Positions 1-6,790 of a stretch of DNA of 15,225 bases are shown in pieces. A program made the position numbers and the translations under genes. The stretch's first letter is position 1, and each line of letters opens with the position of its first letter. The notes below the pieces were generated by a model. That model made no database searches, was not told the DNA's origin, and was given only the letters and a program-made list of their open reading frames with translations. The stretch comes from an uncultured Prevotella sp. (GTDB lineage: Bacteria > Bacteroidota > Bacteroidia > Bacteroidales > Bacteroidaceae): contig CAAGLS010000221.1 of the NCBI GenBank assembly GCA_900770845.1, positions 1 through 15,225 of the forward strand, written 5' to 3'.

Positions 1-1
1 C

Positions 2-91
2 GGGGACGAGCAAATCCTCGACATGCTTGTCAACAGGTCTGATAAACTGCGACATTTTATTGAATCTTACCAGTTGAAATTTGCAAGTTAG
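2..91 (+). CDS. C-terminal fragment of an unidentified protein
   Basis: An open frame enters from the left edge and runs 29 codons to a TAG at 89-91. The visible tail is charged and probably helical, starting GDEQILDMLVNRSDKLRHFI and ending LKFAS. Nothing in it identifies a family. Because the start lies outside the window, this could be the end of a real gene or a chance open frame; its position flush with the edge and its plausible amino acid composition favour a real gene end. No terminator hairpin is obvious just after the stop; the next structure is the 22-bp repeat array beginning at 144. Confidence 0.45.
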   Translation, partial: GDEQILDMLVNRSDKLRHFIESYQLKFAS

Positions 92-143
92 GAACTTGCG
101 GAACTTGAGTAAATTTCAATATTCAATCGCCAGTCTGACTTCT

Positions 144-236
144 GTGTCAGCCGTCGCACAATTGTGTGTCAGCTGTCACACAACTGCGTGCCAACCGTCA
201 CACAACTGCGTGACGATTGTCACACAACATAGTGTG
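144..236. repeat. Tandem array of four 22-bp palindromic repeats (left array)
   Basis: Four units start at 144, 166, 188 and 210, an exact 22-base period, and a fifth begins at 232 but decays after GTGTG. Each unit opens with a 14-base imperfect dyad of the form GTGnCAnYYGTCRC (for example GTGTCAGCTGTCAC at 166-179, which matches its reverse complement at 12 of 14 positions). An 8-base tail follows, ACAACTGC in the second and third units. No open frame uses it convincingly. A period of 22 bases is about two helical turns, so all copies would lie on one face of the DNA. A related array lies at 14798-14885. Confidence 0.85.
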
Positions 237-279
237 AAAGCATTTTGATGCTCAATTTGAGCCTGTTAGGATTATTAAT

Positions 280-422
280 CAGGTTTCGGAAGTTTGTAAC
301 CCGTTGGAGGGGCGACCCTTGTGGCCGTCCGTGACCGATGGTGTCGACTTTATATCTCCCTCCAAAAAACGTTTCAATGGTTGCTGACGGCCTGCAAGGG
401 ATTGATTGACTTCTGAAACTTG
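280..422. repeat. Possible small inverted-repeat (MITE-like) element
   Basis: The sequence CAGGTTTCGGAAGT at 280-293 faces ACTTCTGAAACTTG at 409-422. Read inward, the second is CAAGTTTCAGAAGT, so the ends match at 12 of 14 bases. The flanks just outside are both rich in ATTATTAAT-like sequence. The interior contains a GC-rich segment (about 309-332) that can fold imperfectly on itself. There is no transposase. This could be a short non-autonomous element or a chance pairing; the ends are weaker than those of the element at 9803-9989. Confidence 0.3.
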
Positions 423-838
423 AATTATTATTAAAAAACACGCTTTTCGGCCATAGTTACCGATAAAATGTGTAACTTTGGAGTGCTTATTCGAATGTAT
501 ACCAATCAGAGGCTTATGAATGGAATTTATGGGAAGAGCGTGAAGCAACGGATAGAGAGATTCCTTGAGAAGGTGTACGACTGCATACTTATCTTCACCA
601 ATTGGCTGGGATGAGCGCGCGGAGTGGCGGCTATGCTTTGTCGCTCTGTCACAAGATGATGTTTTGCAGCGTGGTCGCTCTTCTTGATGCTGGCCGTAAT
701 AATCAACTTTAATGTCTGTCTTTTTATAAATTGTTATGTTTAACTGCAATTGGGTACGGTTCCCATTTCTTCAATAGCAGAAGTTTCGGCTGGATGTTTG
801 CGGATTATCATAAATTGTTTAAAAGTTTACCATGTAGG

Positions 839-869
839 TTTGGTGCGCAGGAAAAAATATATATATTTG
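839..869 (+). promoter_or_regulatory. Bacteroidetes-type promoter for the CPBP protease gene
   Basis: TTTG at 839-842, a 19-base spacer, then TATATTTG at 862-869 match the Bacteroidetes sigma-ABfr consensus (TTTG, 19-21 bases, TAnnTTTG). A start near 876 would give a leader of about 29 bases before the ATG at 905. Confidence 0.65.
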
Positions 870-904
870 CAGTCGGTCTAACTTGATAACAAATCGAAAT
901 AAAT

Positions 905-1720
905 ATGGAAAGTAGAAACTTAAATCTATTTCAGGCCTTTAAATATTGTCTGTTGTATGTTTTAATTGTTCTAATAGCTACTCCTCTTGGCGTGTACCTA
1001 ATTTCCTTTATTGTGGAAAATTATTTACTTGGACGGAGTGCTTCTTTTGAGTTGCTATCCAACAGCAGCGTCCTTGACGACATAATTCTAATATTGGGAG
1101 ACCTGCTCATAATATTGCTGTTCGTCAAAAAGGGATATGCCAATGTAGGCAAATCCTGCGGTAGGGCGGCAATGGCATCTTTTGACAAAGAGTTGTTGTT
1201 GTGGATATTGATATTGGAACTTTCATCTATCCTTCCGATTAACCTTTTCGTCGCTGTCCTTGACTTCGGCGACTATGCTTCGGCGACTTCCGATAGTGGG
1301 TTGAGCGTAGCGGCGATTGTGGCTACGTGTCTGCTGGCTCCGTTTGCCGAAGAGCTGGTTTTTCGTGGTGGCATTGAAGAGCGTCTTCTCCGCTGGAAAC
1401 CTAACGCTGCTCTTGCGATAGTGCTGTCGTCGCTGCTTTTTGGCGTGCTGCACTTTTATCCCAGTTTGATGGCAGTAGCCTTTCTCAATGGCTTGTTGTA
1501 TGGTTGGGTGTACTATCGGACACGCAATGTCGTGGCGTGTTTCTTGATGCACATGGTCAACAACAGTGCTTCTTGTCTTGCCGACTGGCTAAGGCCAGAC
1601 GACAGCACCAGTCTTGACATCTTGTTTCAGACCCAAGTGATAATCATTACGTTGTTCTGCGTAGCGTTTCTGGTTGCGTCGTTGGTGGCCATAAAAAGGA
1701 AGACTTTGCGGGAGGAGTAG
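905..1720 (+). CDS. CPBP family intramembrane metalloprotease (CAAX protease-like)
   Basis: The 271-residue protein is strongly hydrophobic with several membrane segments (about 12-37, 57-73, 96-119, 131-147, 168-185, 188-204 and 243-264). The three motifs of the ABI/CPBP family are present in order: EELVFR at 149-154, FGVLH at 179-183 and HMVNN at 216-220. These carry the Glu, His and Asn residues expected to bind the metal or activate water. Bacterial relatives are inner-membrane proteases or presumed proteases; some act in bacteriocin self-immunity or peptide maturation, but the substrate here cannot be read. It appears monocistronic, with its own promoter 36 bases upstream. The start at 905 is chosen because it follows the promoter and begins directly before the first membrane helix. 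There is no Shine-Dalgarno sequence, as is usual in this phylum. The family call is secure; the physiological role is unknown. Confidence 0.88.
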   Translation: MESRNLNLFQAFKYCLLYVLIVLIATPLGVYLISFIVENYLLGRSASFELLSNSSVLDDIILILGDLLIILLFVKKGYANVGKSCGRAAMASFDKELLLWILILELSSILPINLFVAVLDFGDYASATSDSGLSVAAIVATCLLAPFAEELVFRGGIEERLLRWKPNAALAIVLSSLLFGVLHFYPSLMAVAFLNGLLYGWVYYRTRNVVACFLMHMVNNSASCLADWLRPDDSTSLDILFQTQVIIITLFCVAFLVASLVAIKRKTLREE

Positions 1721-2009
1721 GAAGAAGTCGTAACGGGTTTACGTCTAAAAGGCAAGGGACGAAGCGCAATGCTTGTGGTGACGCAGGAGTTGCACATGGG
1801 GTGGAAACTGGCCTATGCCGGTTTGAAATTCTACATTTGGAGCATCAACAAAAGGAATTTAGGAACTTTTACGACCGATGTGCAAAATAGTTTCCGTCTT
1901 GCTGCGTTGTTGCATAAAGTGGCCTGCAAAGTGGGCGAGCACTTCTTGATGGAATCTCACTTGGCCAGGCCCAATAACAATTGTCAATCAACTGAACAAA
2001 TAATAAGAT
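1721..2009 (+). other. Non-coding leader region upstream of trpF
   Basis: These 289 bases separate the CPBP gene from trpF. A TACATTTG at 1832-1839 matches the -7 consensus, but no good -33 partner sits at the right distance. If it is used, trpF would have a leader of about 165 bases. A 95-codon frame crosses the region and overlaps the trpF start, but nothing in it resembles a known protein. No run of Trp codons or clear attenuator hairpin was seen. Confidence 0.35.
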
Positions 2010-2729
2010 ATGGAATACAACAAGCGATTGCTCATCAAGGTTTGCGGCATGCGTGATGAGGACAACATGAGGGCCGTGGCTTCACTCGACATAGATATGA
2101 TGGGCTTCATATTCTATCCCAAGAGTCCCCGGTATGTGTCGCAGATTATGAGTAGGGCTGGCATCATCCCCGACTATTCCAAGGAGCGGCTGCGCCAGCT
2201 GCAGGGAGATGCCCAACAAGCGGCCGGCACAAGGCAGCCCAAGCGGGTGGGGGTGTTTGTCGACGACATGCCGCAAACCATCGTGACCCGCGTCTTCAAC
2301 TACCGCCTCGACTTCGTGCAGCTGAATGGCGACGAGTCGCCCGTGATGATAGAGAACCTGAAACGAACCCTGATACCCGACATCACGCCCCAGATAGGCA
2401 TCATCAAGACCCTGCCCATTGCCAGCGCCGAAGACATAGAGGCCACCCGGCAGTTTGATGGCGTGGTGGACTATTTCCTTTTCGACACACCGTCAGAGAA
2501 CAAAGGCGGGAATGGCACACCTTTCGATTGGACAATCCTCGATGGCTACCAAGGCCGTACCCCTTTCCTGCTCAGTGGCGGCATAGGTCCAGAAGACGTG
2601 GAGCGCATCAAGGCTATCCAGCACCCCATGTTTGCGGGAGTCGACGTGAACAGCGAGTTTGAGACGGAACCCGGAATAAAGGATGTCGGCTCACTGAGAG
2701 GATTTGTAGATGCCTTGCGAAAAGACTAA
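2010..2729 (+). CDS. trpF: Phosphoribosylanthranilate isomerase
   Basis: TrpF converts N-(5-phosphoribosyl)anthranilate to the carboxyphenylamino-deoxyribulose phosphate of tryptophan synthesis, in the cytoplasm. The 239-residue protein shows the family landmarks in order: KVCGM at 10-14 with the catalytic general-base Cys12, MGFIFYPKSPRYV at 31-43, KRVGVF at 78-83, LDFVQLNGDE at 100-109, the catalytic Asp region LFDT (Asp159), a GNGTPFDW loop at 167-174, LSGGI at 188-192 and GVDVNSEFE at 210-218, the phosphate-binding end of the TIM barrel. It is longer than the usual roughly 200 residues, mainly because of an insertion of about 35 residues between PRYV and KRVGVF. No other trp gene except a possible trpG lies nearby, which is unusual since these genes commonly cluster. 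The ATG at 2010 follows an AT-rich stretch and places KVCGM at the expected distance from the N terminus. Confidence 0.95.
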   Translation: MEYNKRLLIKVCGMRDEDNMRAVASLDIDMMGFIFYPKSPRYVSQIMSRAGIIPDYSKERLRQLQGDAQQAAGTRQPKRVGVFVDDMPQTIVTRVFNYRLDFVQLNGDESPVMIENLKRTLIPDITPQIGIIKTLPIASAEDIEATRQFDGVVDYFLFDTPSENKGGNGTPFDWTILDGYQGRTPFLLSGGIGPEDVERIKAIQHPMFAGVDVNSEFETEPGIKDVGSLRGFVDALRKD

Positions 2730-2942
2730 GAAAGGATTCACAGGCGTGTGCAAACAACATGCGCTTCTTTCAACGGGCAGACTCGGGGCCGTCGTCATAC
2801 CCACGTTTGTCGCTCACTGTGGCAGACTATGGTTCCAAACGGGGAGTGGCGGAGTGGCGAAGGGCGACGAAGAACACGAATGGGAAGAAAGCAACAACAA
2901 ATTGGGAGCCTTGGTAAAGGCCACCCAAGGAACTGAAGAAAT
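2730..2942 (+). other. Intergenic gap between trpF and the amidotransferase gene
   Basis: These 213 bases contain overlapping short frames but no recognisable protein, no TAnnTTTG promoter and no terminator. The two flanking genes may therefore share a transcript. Confidence 0.4.
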
Positions 2943-3512
2943 ATGAAAGTAGTGATCATCGACAATTATGACTCGTTCACCTACAACCTTGCCCATCAGG
3001 TGAGGGAGCTTGGGGCAGACGTGACGGTGTGGAAAAACGACCAGTTTGAGCTGCCGCAGTTGGCTGGGTTCGACAAGATCATCCTTTCGCCGGGACCTGG
3101 CATTCCCTCCGAGGCTGGGCTTTTGTTGGATGTCATCCGCCACTATGCGGGAAAGAAACCCATCCTTGGCATTTGCCTGGGTCATCAGGCCATAGCTGAG
3201 GTGTTTGGCGCCAAGTTGGAGAACCTGAAAGAGGTGTATCATGGAGTGGCGACAGAGTTGGTGCATTACGGCACAGACTACATCTTTGACCGTCTGCCCG
3301 CCCGGTTTCCTGTAGGACGCTACCACAGTTGGGTCGTCTCAGAAGCGGGCTTCCCCGATTGTTTGGAGGTGACGGCCAAAAGCAAGGATGGCTGCATCAT
3401 GGCACTACGCCACAAACACTTTGACGTGCGCGGACTGCAGTTCCATCCAGAGAGTGTGCTGACGCCACAAGGACGGCAAATCGTGGGCAACTGGCTCAAC
3501 CATGAAGACTGA
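2943..3512 (+). CDS. Glutamine amidotransferase subunit of anthranilate or aminodeoxychorismate synthase
   Basis: This 189-residue class I glutamine amidotransferase releases ammonia from glutamine for a chorismate-using partner. The partner is TrpE (anthranilate, tryptophan) or PabB (aminodeoxychorismate, folate). Features in order: IDNYDSFTYNL at 6-16, the oxyanion region SPGPG at 49-53, the nucleophile elbow GICLGHQ at 76-82 with Cys78, and LQFHPES at 165-171 with His168 and Glu170 completing the triad. Length and motif spacing match stand-alone TrpG/PabA, which cannot be told apart by sequence alone and in some bacteria serve both pathways. Its neighbour trpF favours a tryptophan link, but the absence of trpE, trpD and trpC next to it leaves PabA equally possible. 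It lies 213 bases downstream of trpF on the same strand. The ATG at 2943 opens directly into the conserved beta strand MKVVIIDNYDSF. Confidence 0.93.
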   Translation: MKVVIIDNYDSFTYNLAHQVRELGADVTVWKNDQFELPQLAGFDKIILSPGPGIPSEAGLLLDVIRHYAGKKPILGICLGHQAIAEVFGAKLENLKEVYHGVATELVHYGTDYIFDRLPARFPVGRYHSWVVSEAGFPDCLEVTAKSKDGCIMALRHKHFDVRGLQFHPESVLTPQGRQIVGNWLNHED

Positions 3513-3741
3513 GAGGGCGGGTTGAGAAGGTTTTTTATAGAAAGAGAAGAAAAAATAAGTTGCGCAGATAGGCTGCATTCAAGGTTGGTAACTTTGCACT
3601 CGAAAGTAAGGAAGTATGGGTGAGCCTGTCGTGAAAGGGTTCTGTCATTCCTCCTTGGCAAGTGGCCGTTTGGTTCATCATGGGCAGCGGAGCGTCTGTC
3701 AGACGGAACATCCAGGCCCCTGCAACCGATGGTTGGGAGGG
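3513..3741. other. Gap between convergent genes with an orphan promoter-like site
   Basis: The stretch separates the plus-strand amidotransferase from the minus-strand secreted protein. It holds a TAACTTTG at 3589-3596 reading rightward, 20 bases before an ATG at 3616. The frame from that ATG (to 4008) lies mostly antisense to the secreted protein and is not recognisable. No clear terminator hairpin was seen for either gene; there is a T-run at 3531-3536 without a strong stem. Confidence 0.4.
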
Positions 3742-4812
3742 TCATCGTCCCACACCCAACTTGAGCGGGCTCTTCGAGTTGCCTCTCAAAACGATGTACC
3801 AATGGAAGGGAGGAAGATGAAGAGAGTTCTGGTTCTTGCAACAGACAAACTGGTCGCGATACAGCACGAAAGCGTTGTCCCTGCCACTGAGCGTCATGGG
3901 CTGATAGGAGCCTTGTATGCAGACGGTGTCGTTGCCGAAGATGGGAGTGCGGAGCGAGTCTGTGTGCAGGTGGACATTGGAGAGGTGAAGAGTGTCGTCT
4001 GCGCTTGAGTCCCATTTCAGCAGATAGGGCGTGTTTGCCTTTAGCACCTCACCATCGCCCATGCGCTCAAAGGAGACGTTGTTGGCCTGGGAACTCTTCA
4101 GTTGGTAGACGGAGGATGAGGGGCCAAACACAGAATGGTAGTCCTCTATGTCGAAGGGTACGCACAATGTGTTGTAATAATCCTCGTGCCACTTGGCCAC
4201 CCACTTCACGTTGGCCACCCCATCAACCGGAGCGTCGAGTCCATCCGCATTGAGGAGCGTGGTGGGTACATCTTCAATAAGGTAGAGCAGGATGTTGATA
4301 CGGTCGTCGCTGGCCCTTTTTGTAAACTGATATACCTTTGAAGTGGAGTTGTACCAAAGATAGCTACCATTGCCAAACTTCATCTGCAGTCCCTCGTCCG
4401 TAAGCTCAAAGGTGATGGCGTTGTCGTCGGTCTGGCTGGGGGAGACAAGGGCCCTTTGCTGGATGCTCTCCACGTCGGGGCCAATATAGCCGTTGGCCTG
4501 TGGGCTATAGAGAAACCATCTACCGCCCGAGTGCTGCATGACGAGCAAGTCGCTCTCGGCGGCGGCTTGCTCAGGCTGGTTGAAGACTGAGATTTTCTTC
4601 AGCCAATAGAAGTCTTCCGTCTCTTTGATCCGCTGGATGTGGAAGTCGCAGTAATACTCCTTTTTCTTGCTTGAGAAGGCACTGACGAGATATGTGCCGC
4701 CGTCGACCAATTGGTTGGCGGAGGTGATGGGTATGGCCTTGAGCGTTGTTTGGGCGTGGAGCGGGGCAACGAAGGCCATCAGAAGAATCAAAGCCAATAG
4801 GAGGTTTCTCAT
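3742..4812 (-). CDS. Secreted protein of unknown function, Prevotella type
   Basis: The 356-residue product begins with a classical signal peptide, MRNLLLALILLMAFVAPLHA, with likely cleavage after Ala20 before QTT. There is no lipobox cysteine, so it is predicted to be periplasmic or surface-exposed rather than a lipoprotein. Residues 21-180 look like beta-rich modules, with phrases such as GGRWFLYSPQANGYIGP and FGNGSYLWYNSTSKVYQF that recall ligand-facing or fold-repeat domains. Residues 213-222 read YNTLCVPFDI. From memory, similar NTLC(V/L)PFD segments recur in secreted Prevotella proteins, where a following module of about 130 residues ends near an FxWY phrase, as here. I do not recognise a catalytic motif and assign no function. 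It has its own promoter (4836-4867). The gene ends close to an orphan promoter site on the other strand. Confidence 0.8.
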   Translation of the reverse strand: MRNLLLALILLMAFVAPLHAQTTLKAIPITSANQLVDGGTYLVSAFSSKKKEYYCDFHIQRIKETEDFYWLKKISVFNQPEQAAAESDLLVMQHSGGRWFLYSPQANGYIGPDVESIQQRALVSPSQTDDNAITFELTDEGLQMKFGNGSYLWYNSTSKVYQFTKRASDDRINILLYLIEDVPTTLLNADGLDAPVDGVANVKWVAKWHEDYYNTLCVPFDIEDYHSVFGPSSSVYQLKSSQANNVSFERMGDGEVLKANTPYLLKWDSSADDTLHLSNVHLHTDSLRTPIFGNDTVCIQGSYQPMTLSGRDNAFVLYRDQFVCCKNQNSLHLPPFHWYIVLRGNSKSPLKLGVGR

Positions 4813-4835
4813 TTTTGTGCTATTTTATTTGACAA

Positions 4836-4867
4836 CAAAAATAATCATTTCTGCTGTAATGGCCAAT
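4836..4867 (-). promoter_or_regulatory. Promoter for the secreted-protein gene
   Basis: Read on the minus strand, ATTG (4867-4864), a 20-base spacer and TATTTTTG (4843-4836) fit the Bacteroidetes consensus. Transcription starting near 4830 would leave about 18 bases before the ATG at 4812. Confidence 0.6.
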
Positions 4868-4983
4868 CCTTTTGCCATATATTTCTTTCGACAGCGGAGG
4901 GCGGATTCAGCGGGCAGGCGGCCATCGATGGGCGCTCGCTGGGATGGTGGCGGTGGCCTCGGCAAGTCTCGATGGACTATGGG

Positions 4984-6780
4984 TCAAGAGAACTCCGACA
5001 GTTCGAGCCATCGTGTCTCTTTCTCGTCGAGCAAATCCTTGATTTGAGGCAGGCGTTTGCTCTTCTCTGTGAGTTCATCCACACTGAGCTTGCCCGAGCA
5101 GAGCTGCTCCTCCAGTTGCTTCTGCTCAGCCTCCAGCTGCTCAATCTCCTTTGACAGCTGTTCGAACTCACGCTTCTCCTTGTAGCTCATTCTATGTACT
5201 GCATCGCGGTGGACGGTTTTGGGCTGGGGAGTATCGGCTCGCTTTTTGTCGTCTTTCCTCTCCGTCTCGTCCTTGCTTTTCAGTTGCAGCCATTCGCGGT
5301 ATTGGGTGTAGTTGCCCGGGAAGTCCTTGATGACGCCCTCGCCCTTGAACACGAGGATGTGGTCGACCACCTTGTCCATGAAGTACCTGTCGTGGCTGAC
5401 CACGATGACGCAGCCCGGAAAGTCCTGCAGGTATTCCTCCAGCACCTGCAGGGTCTGGATGTCGAGGTCGTTGGTGGGCTCGTCGAGGACGAGGAAGTTG
5501 GGATTCTTCATCAATACCGTACACAGATAGAGCTTGCGGCGTTCGCCACCACTGAGCTTGTACACGTAGTTGTGCTGCTGTTCGGGCGTGAACAGGAAGT
5601 ATTGCAGAAACTGCGAGGCCGACAGGTGGCGTCCACTTCCCAAGTCGATGTAGTCGGCAATGTCGGTAATCACGTCTATCACCTTCTGCTGTTCGTTGAA
5701 CTTCAGTCCTTCCTGTGAGAAGTAGCCGAAGCGCACGGTCTCGCCGATGTCGAATCGTCCGCTGTCGGGCGGCACGATGCCGAGGAGCATCTTGATGAAT
5801 GTGGACTTTCCCGTGCCGTTGTTGCCCACGATGCCCATCTTCTCGAATCGGGCGAAGTTGTAGTAGAAGTCCTTTAGGATTACTTTCTCCGGTCGGCCTT
5901 CCGTGGCGGGGAAGATTTTGGAGACATACTGGCACTCGAAAATCTTGCTGCCTATATATACATTGCTGGCCTTGAGGCGCAGCTGGCGTTCCTCGATGTG
6001 CCGGTGGGCGCGGTTTTCCAATTCGTAGAAGGCGTCCTCACGGTAGCGGGCCTTGTGTCCGCGGGCCTGTGGCATTCGTCGCATCCACTCCAGCTCCTTG
6101 CGATAGAGGTTGTTGGCCCGCTGGATGTTGGCGCGCGTGTTGTCTATGCGCTCCTGCCGTTTCTCCAAATAATAGGAGAAGTTGCCCCGATAGGTATAGA
6201 CGGTCTGGTCGTCGAGCTCCAAGATGATGTTGCACACACGGTCGAGGAAGAACCTGTCGTGGGTGACCATGAAGAGCGTCTTGTTTCCCCGCTTGAGGTA
6301 GCCCTCCAACCATTCTATCATGTCAAGGTCGAGATGGTTGGTGGGCTCGTCGAGCATGAGGAAGTCGGGCTCTGTGATGAGCACGTTGGCCAGTGCCACC
6401 CGTTTCTGCTGCCCTCCACTCAGCTGCCCCATTGGCTGCTGCAAGTCGGGAATGTGGAGTTGGGTGAGGATTTGCTTGGCCTTGAGGATGCGCTCGGGGT
6501 CTCCCTGGTGGTTGAAACAAGCGTCCAATACACTGTCGTCGGGGTTGAAATGGGGTGTCTGCTCCAAGTAGCCAATCTTGATGTCGTTGCGATAGACGAT
6601 GGAGCCCGCCTCGTAGCCCTCCTTGCCGTTGAGGATGGACATGAGCGTGGACTTCCCCGTTCCGTTCTTGGCTATGAGACCCACTTTCTGTCCCTCTGCT
6701 ATGGAGAAGGATATGTCCTGGAATATGATTTGTGCACCGAAGCGCTTGCTCAGATGCTGTACGTCCAATATGCTTTCCAT
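4984..6780 (-). CDS. uup: ABC-F family ATPase, Uup subfamily
   Basis: This 598-residue soluble protein has two ABC ATPase domains and no membrane segments, the ABC-F arrangement. In domain 1, the Walker A is AKNGTGKS (37-44), the signature LSGGQQ (120-125), the Walker B FLMLDEPTNHLD (140-151) with Glu145, and the switch His174. In domain 2, the Walker A is GNNGTGKS (319-326), the signature LSGGERR (409-415), the Walker B LVLDEPTNDLD (430-440) with Glu434, and the switch His463. Between them lies a linker with EWMRRMPQARGHKARYRED, typical of Uup. The C terminus (about 530-595) is a charged coiled coil, which in Uup binds DNA. Uup proteins associate with ribosomes and affect transposon excision and ribosome assembly. 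The first Walker A position is Ala rather than Gly, possibly a lineage feature. It starts 10 bases after engB and is probably transcribed from the engB promoter. Confidence 0.93.
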   Translation of the reverse strand: MESILDVQHLSKRFGAQIIFQDISFSIAEGQKVGLIAKNGTGKSTLMSILNGKEGYEAGSIVYRNDIKIGYLEQTPHFNPDDSVLDACFNHQGDPERILKAKQILTQLHIPDLQQPMGQLSGGQQKRVALANVLITEPDFLMLDEPTNHLDLDMIEWLEGYLKRGNKTLFMVTHDRFFLDRVCNIILELDDQTVYTYRGNFSYYLEKRQERIDNTRANIQRANNLYRKELEWMRRMPQARGHKARYREDAFYELENRAHRHIEERQLRLKASNVYIGSKIFECQYVSKIFPATEGRPEKVILKDFYYNFARFEKMGIVGNNGTGKSTFIKMLLGIVPPDSGRFDIGETVRFGYFSQEGLKFNEQQKVIDVITDIADYIDLGSGRHLSASQFLQYFLFTPEQQHNYVYKLSGGERRKLYLCTVLMKNPNFLVLDEPTNDLDIQTLQVLEEYLQDFPGCVIVVSHDRYFMDKVVDHILVFKGEGVIKDFPGNYTQYREWLQLKSKDETERKDDKKRADTPQPKTVHRDAVHRMSYKEKREFEQLSKEIEQLEAEQKQLEEQLCSGKLSVDELTEKSKRLPQIKDLLDEKETRWLELSEFS

Positions 6781-6790
6781 TTCTTCTGAG

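Larger units (their letters stand above)
92..904. other. Gene-poor region upstream of the CPBP protease
   Basis: About 810 bases without a convincing gene. They hold the left 22-bp array (144-236), a possible inverted-repeat element (280-422), a TAnnTTTG promoter-like sequence at 473-480, and the promoter of the CPBP gene at 839-869. Open frames exist on both strands (a 156-codon minus frame and a short plus frame ending at 614), but their composition is unremarkable and no family is recognisable. The region may be decayed coding or mobile DNA. Confidence 0.5.

Noticed and set aside
144..236. CRISPR array
   Set aside because: The 22-base units are contiguous, with no unique spacers, and no cas gene is present.
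279..749. A 156-codon minus-strand open frame
   Set aside because: It crosses the inverted-repeat element at 280-422, has no promoter, and shows no recognisable motif.
1769..2056. A 95-codon plus-strand frame before trpF
   Set aside because: It overlaps the certain trpF start in another frame and resembles no known protein; the overlap is too long for a natural leader gene.
2710..2946. Short plus-strand frame spanning the trpF-amidotransferase gap
   Set aside because: It begins inside trpF and ends inside the next gene in a different frame, with biased composition and no motif.
3616..4008. 130-codon plus-strand frame after an orphan promoter-like site
   Set aside because: Mostly antisense to the secreted-protein gene and without recognisable features; the promoter site itself is kept as a finding.
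5998..6789. 263-codon plus-strand frame opposite uup
   Set aside because: Mirror frame of a clear ABC-F gene with all its motifs on the minus strand.
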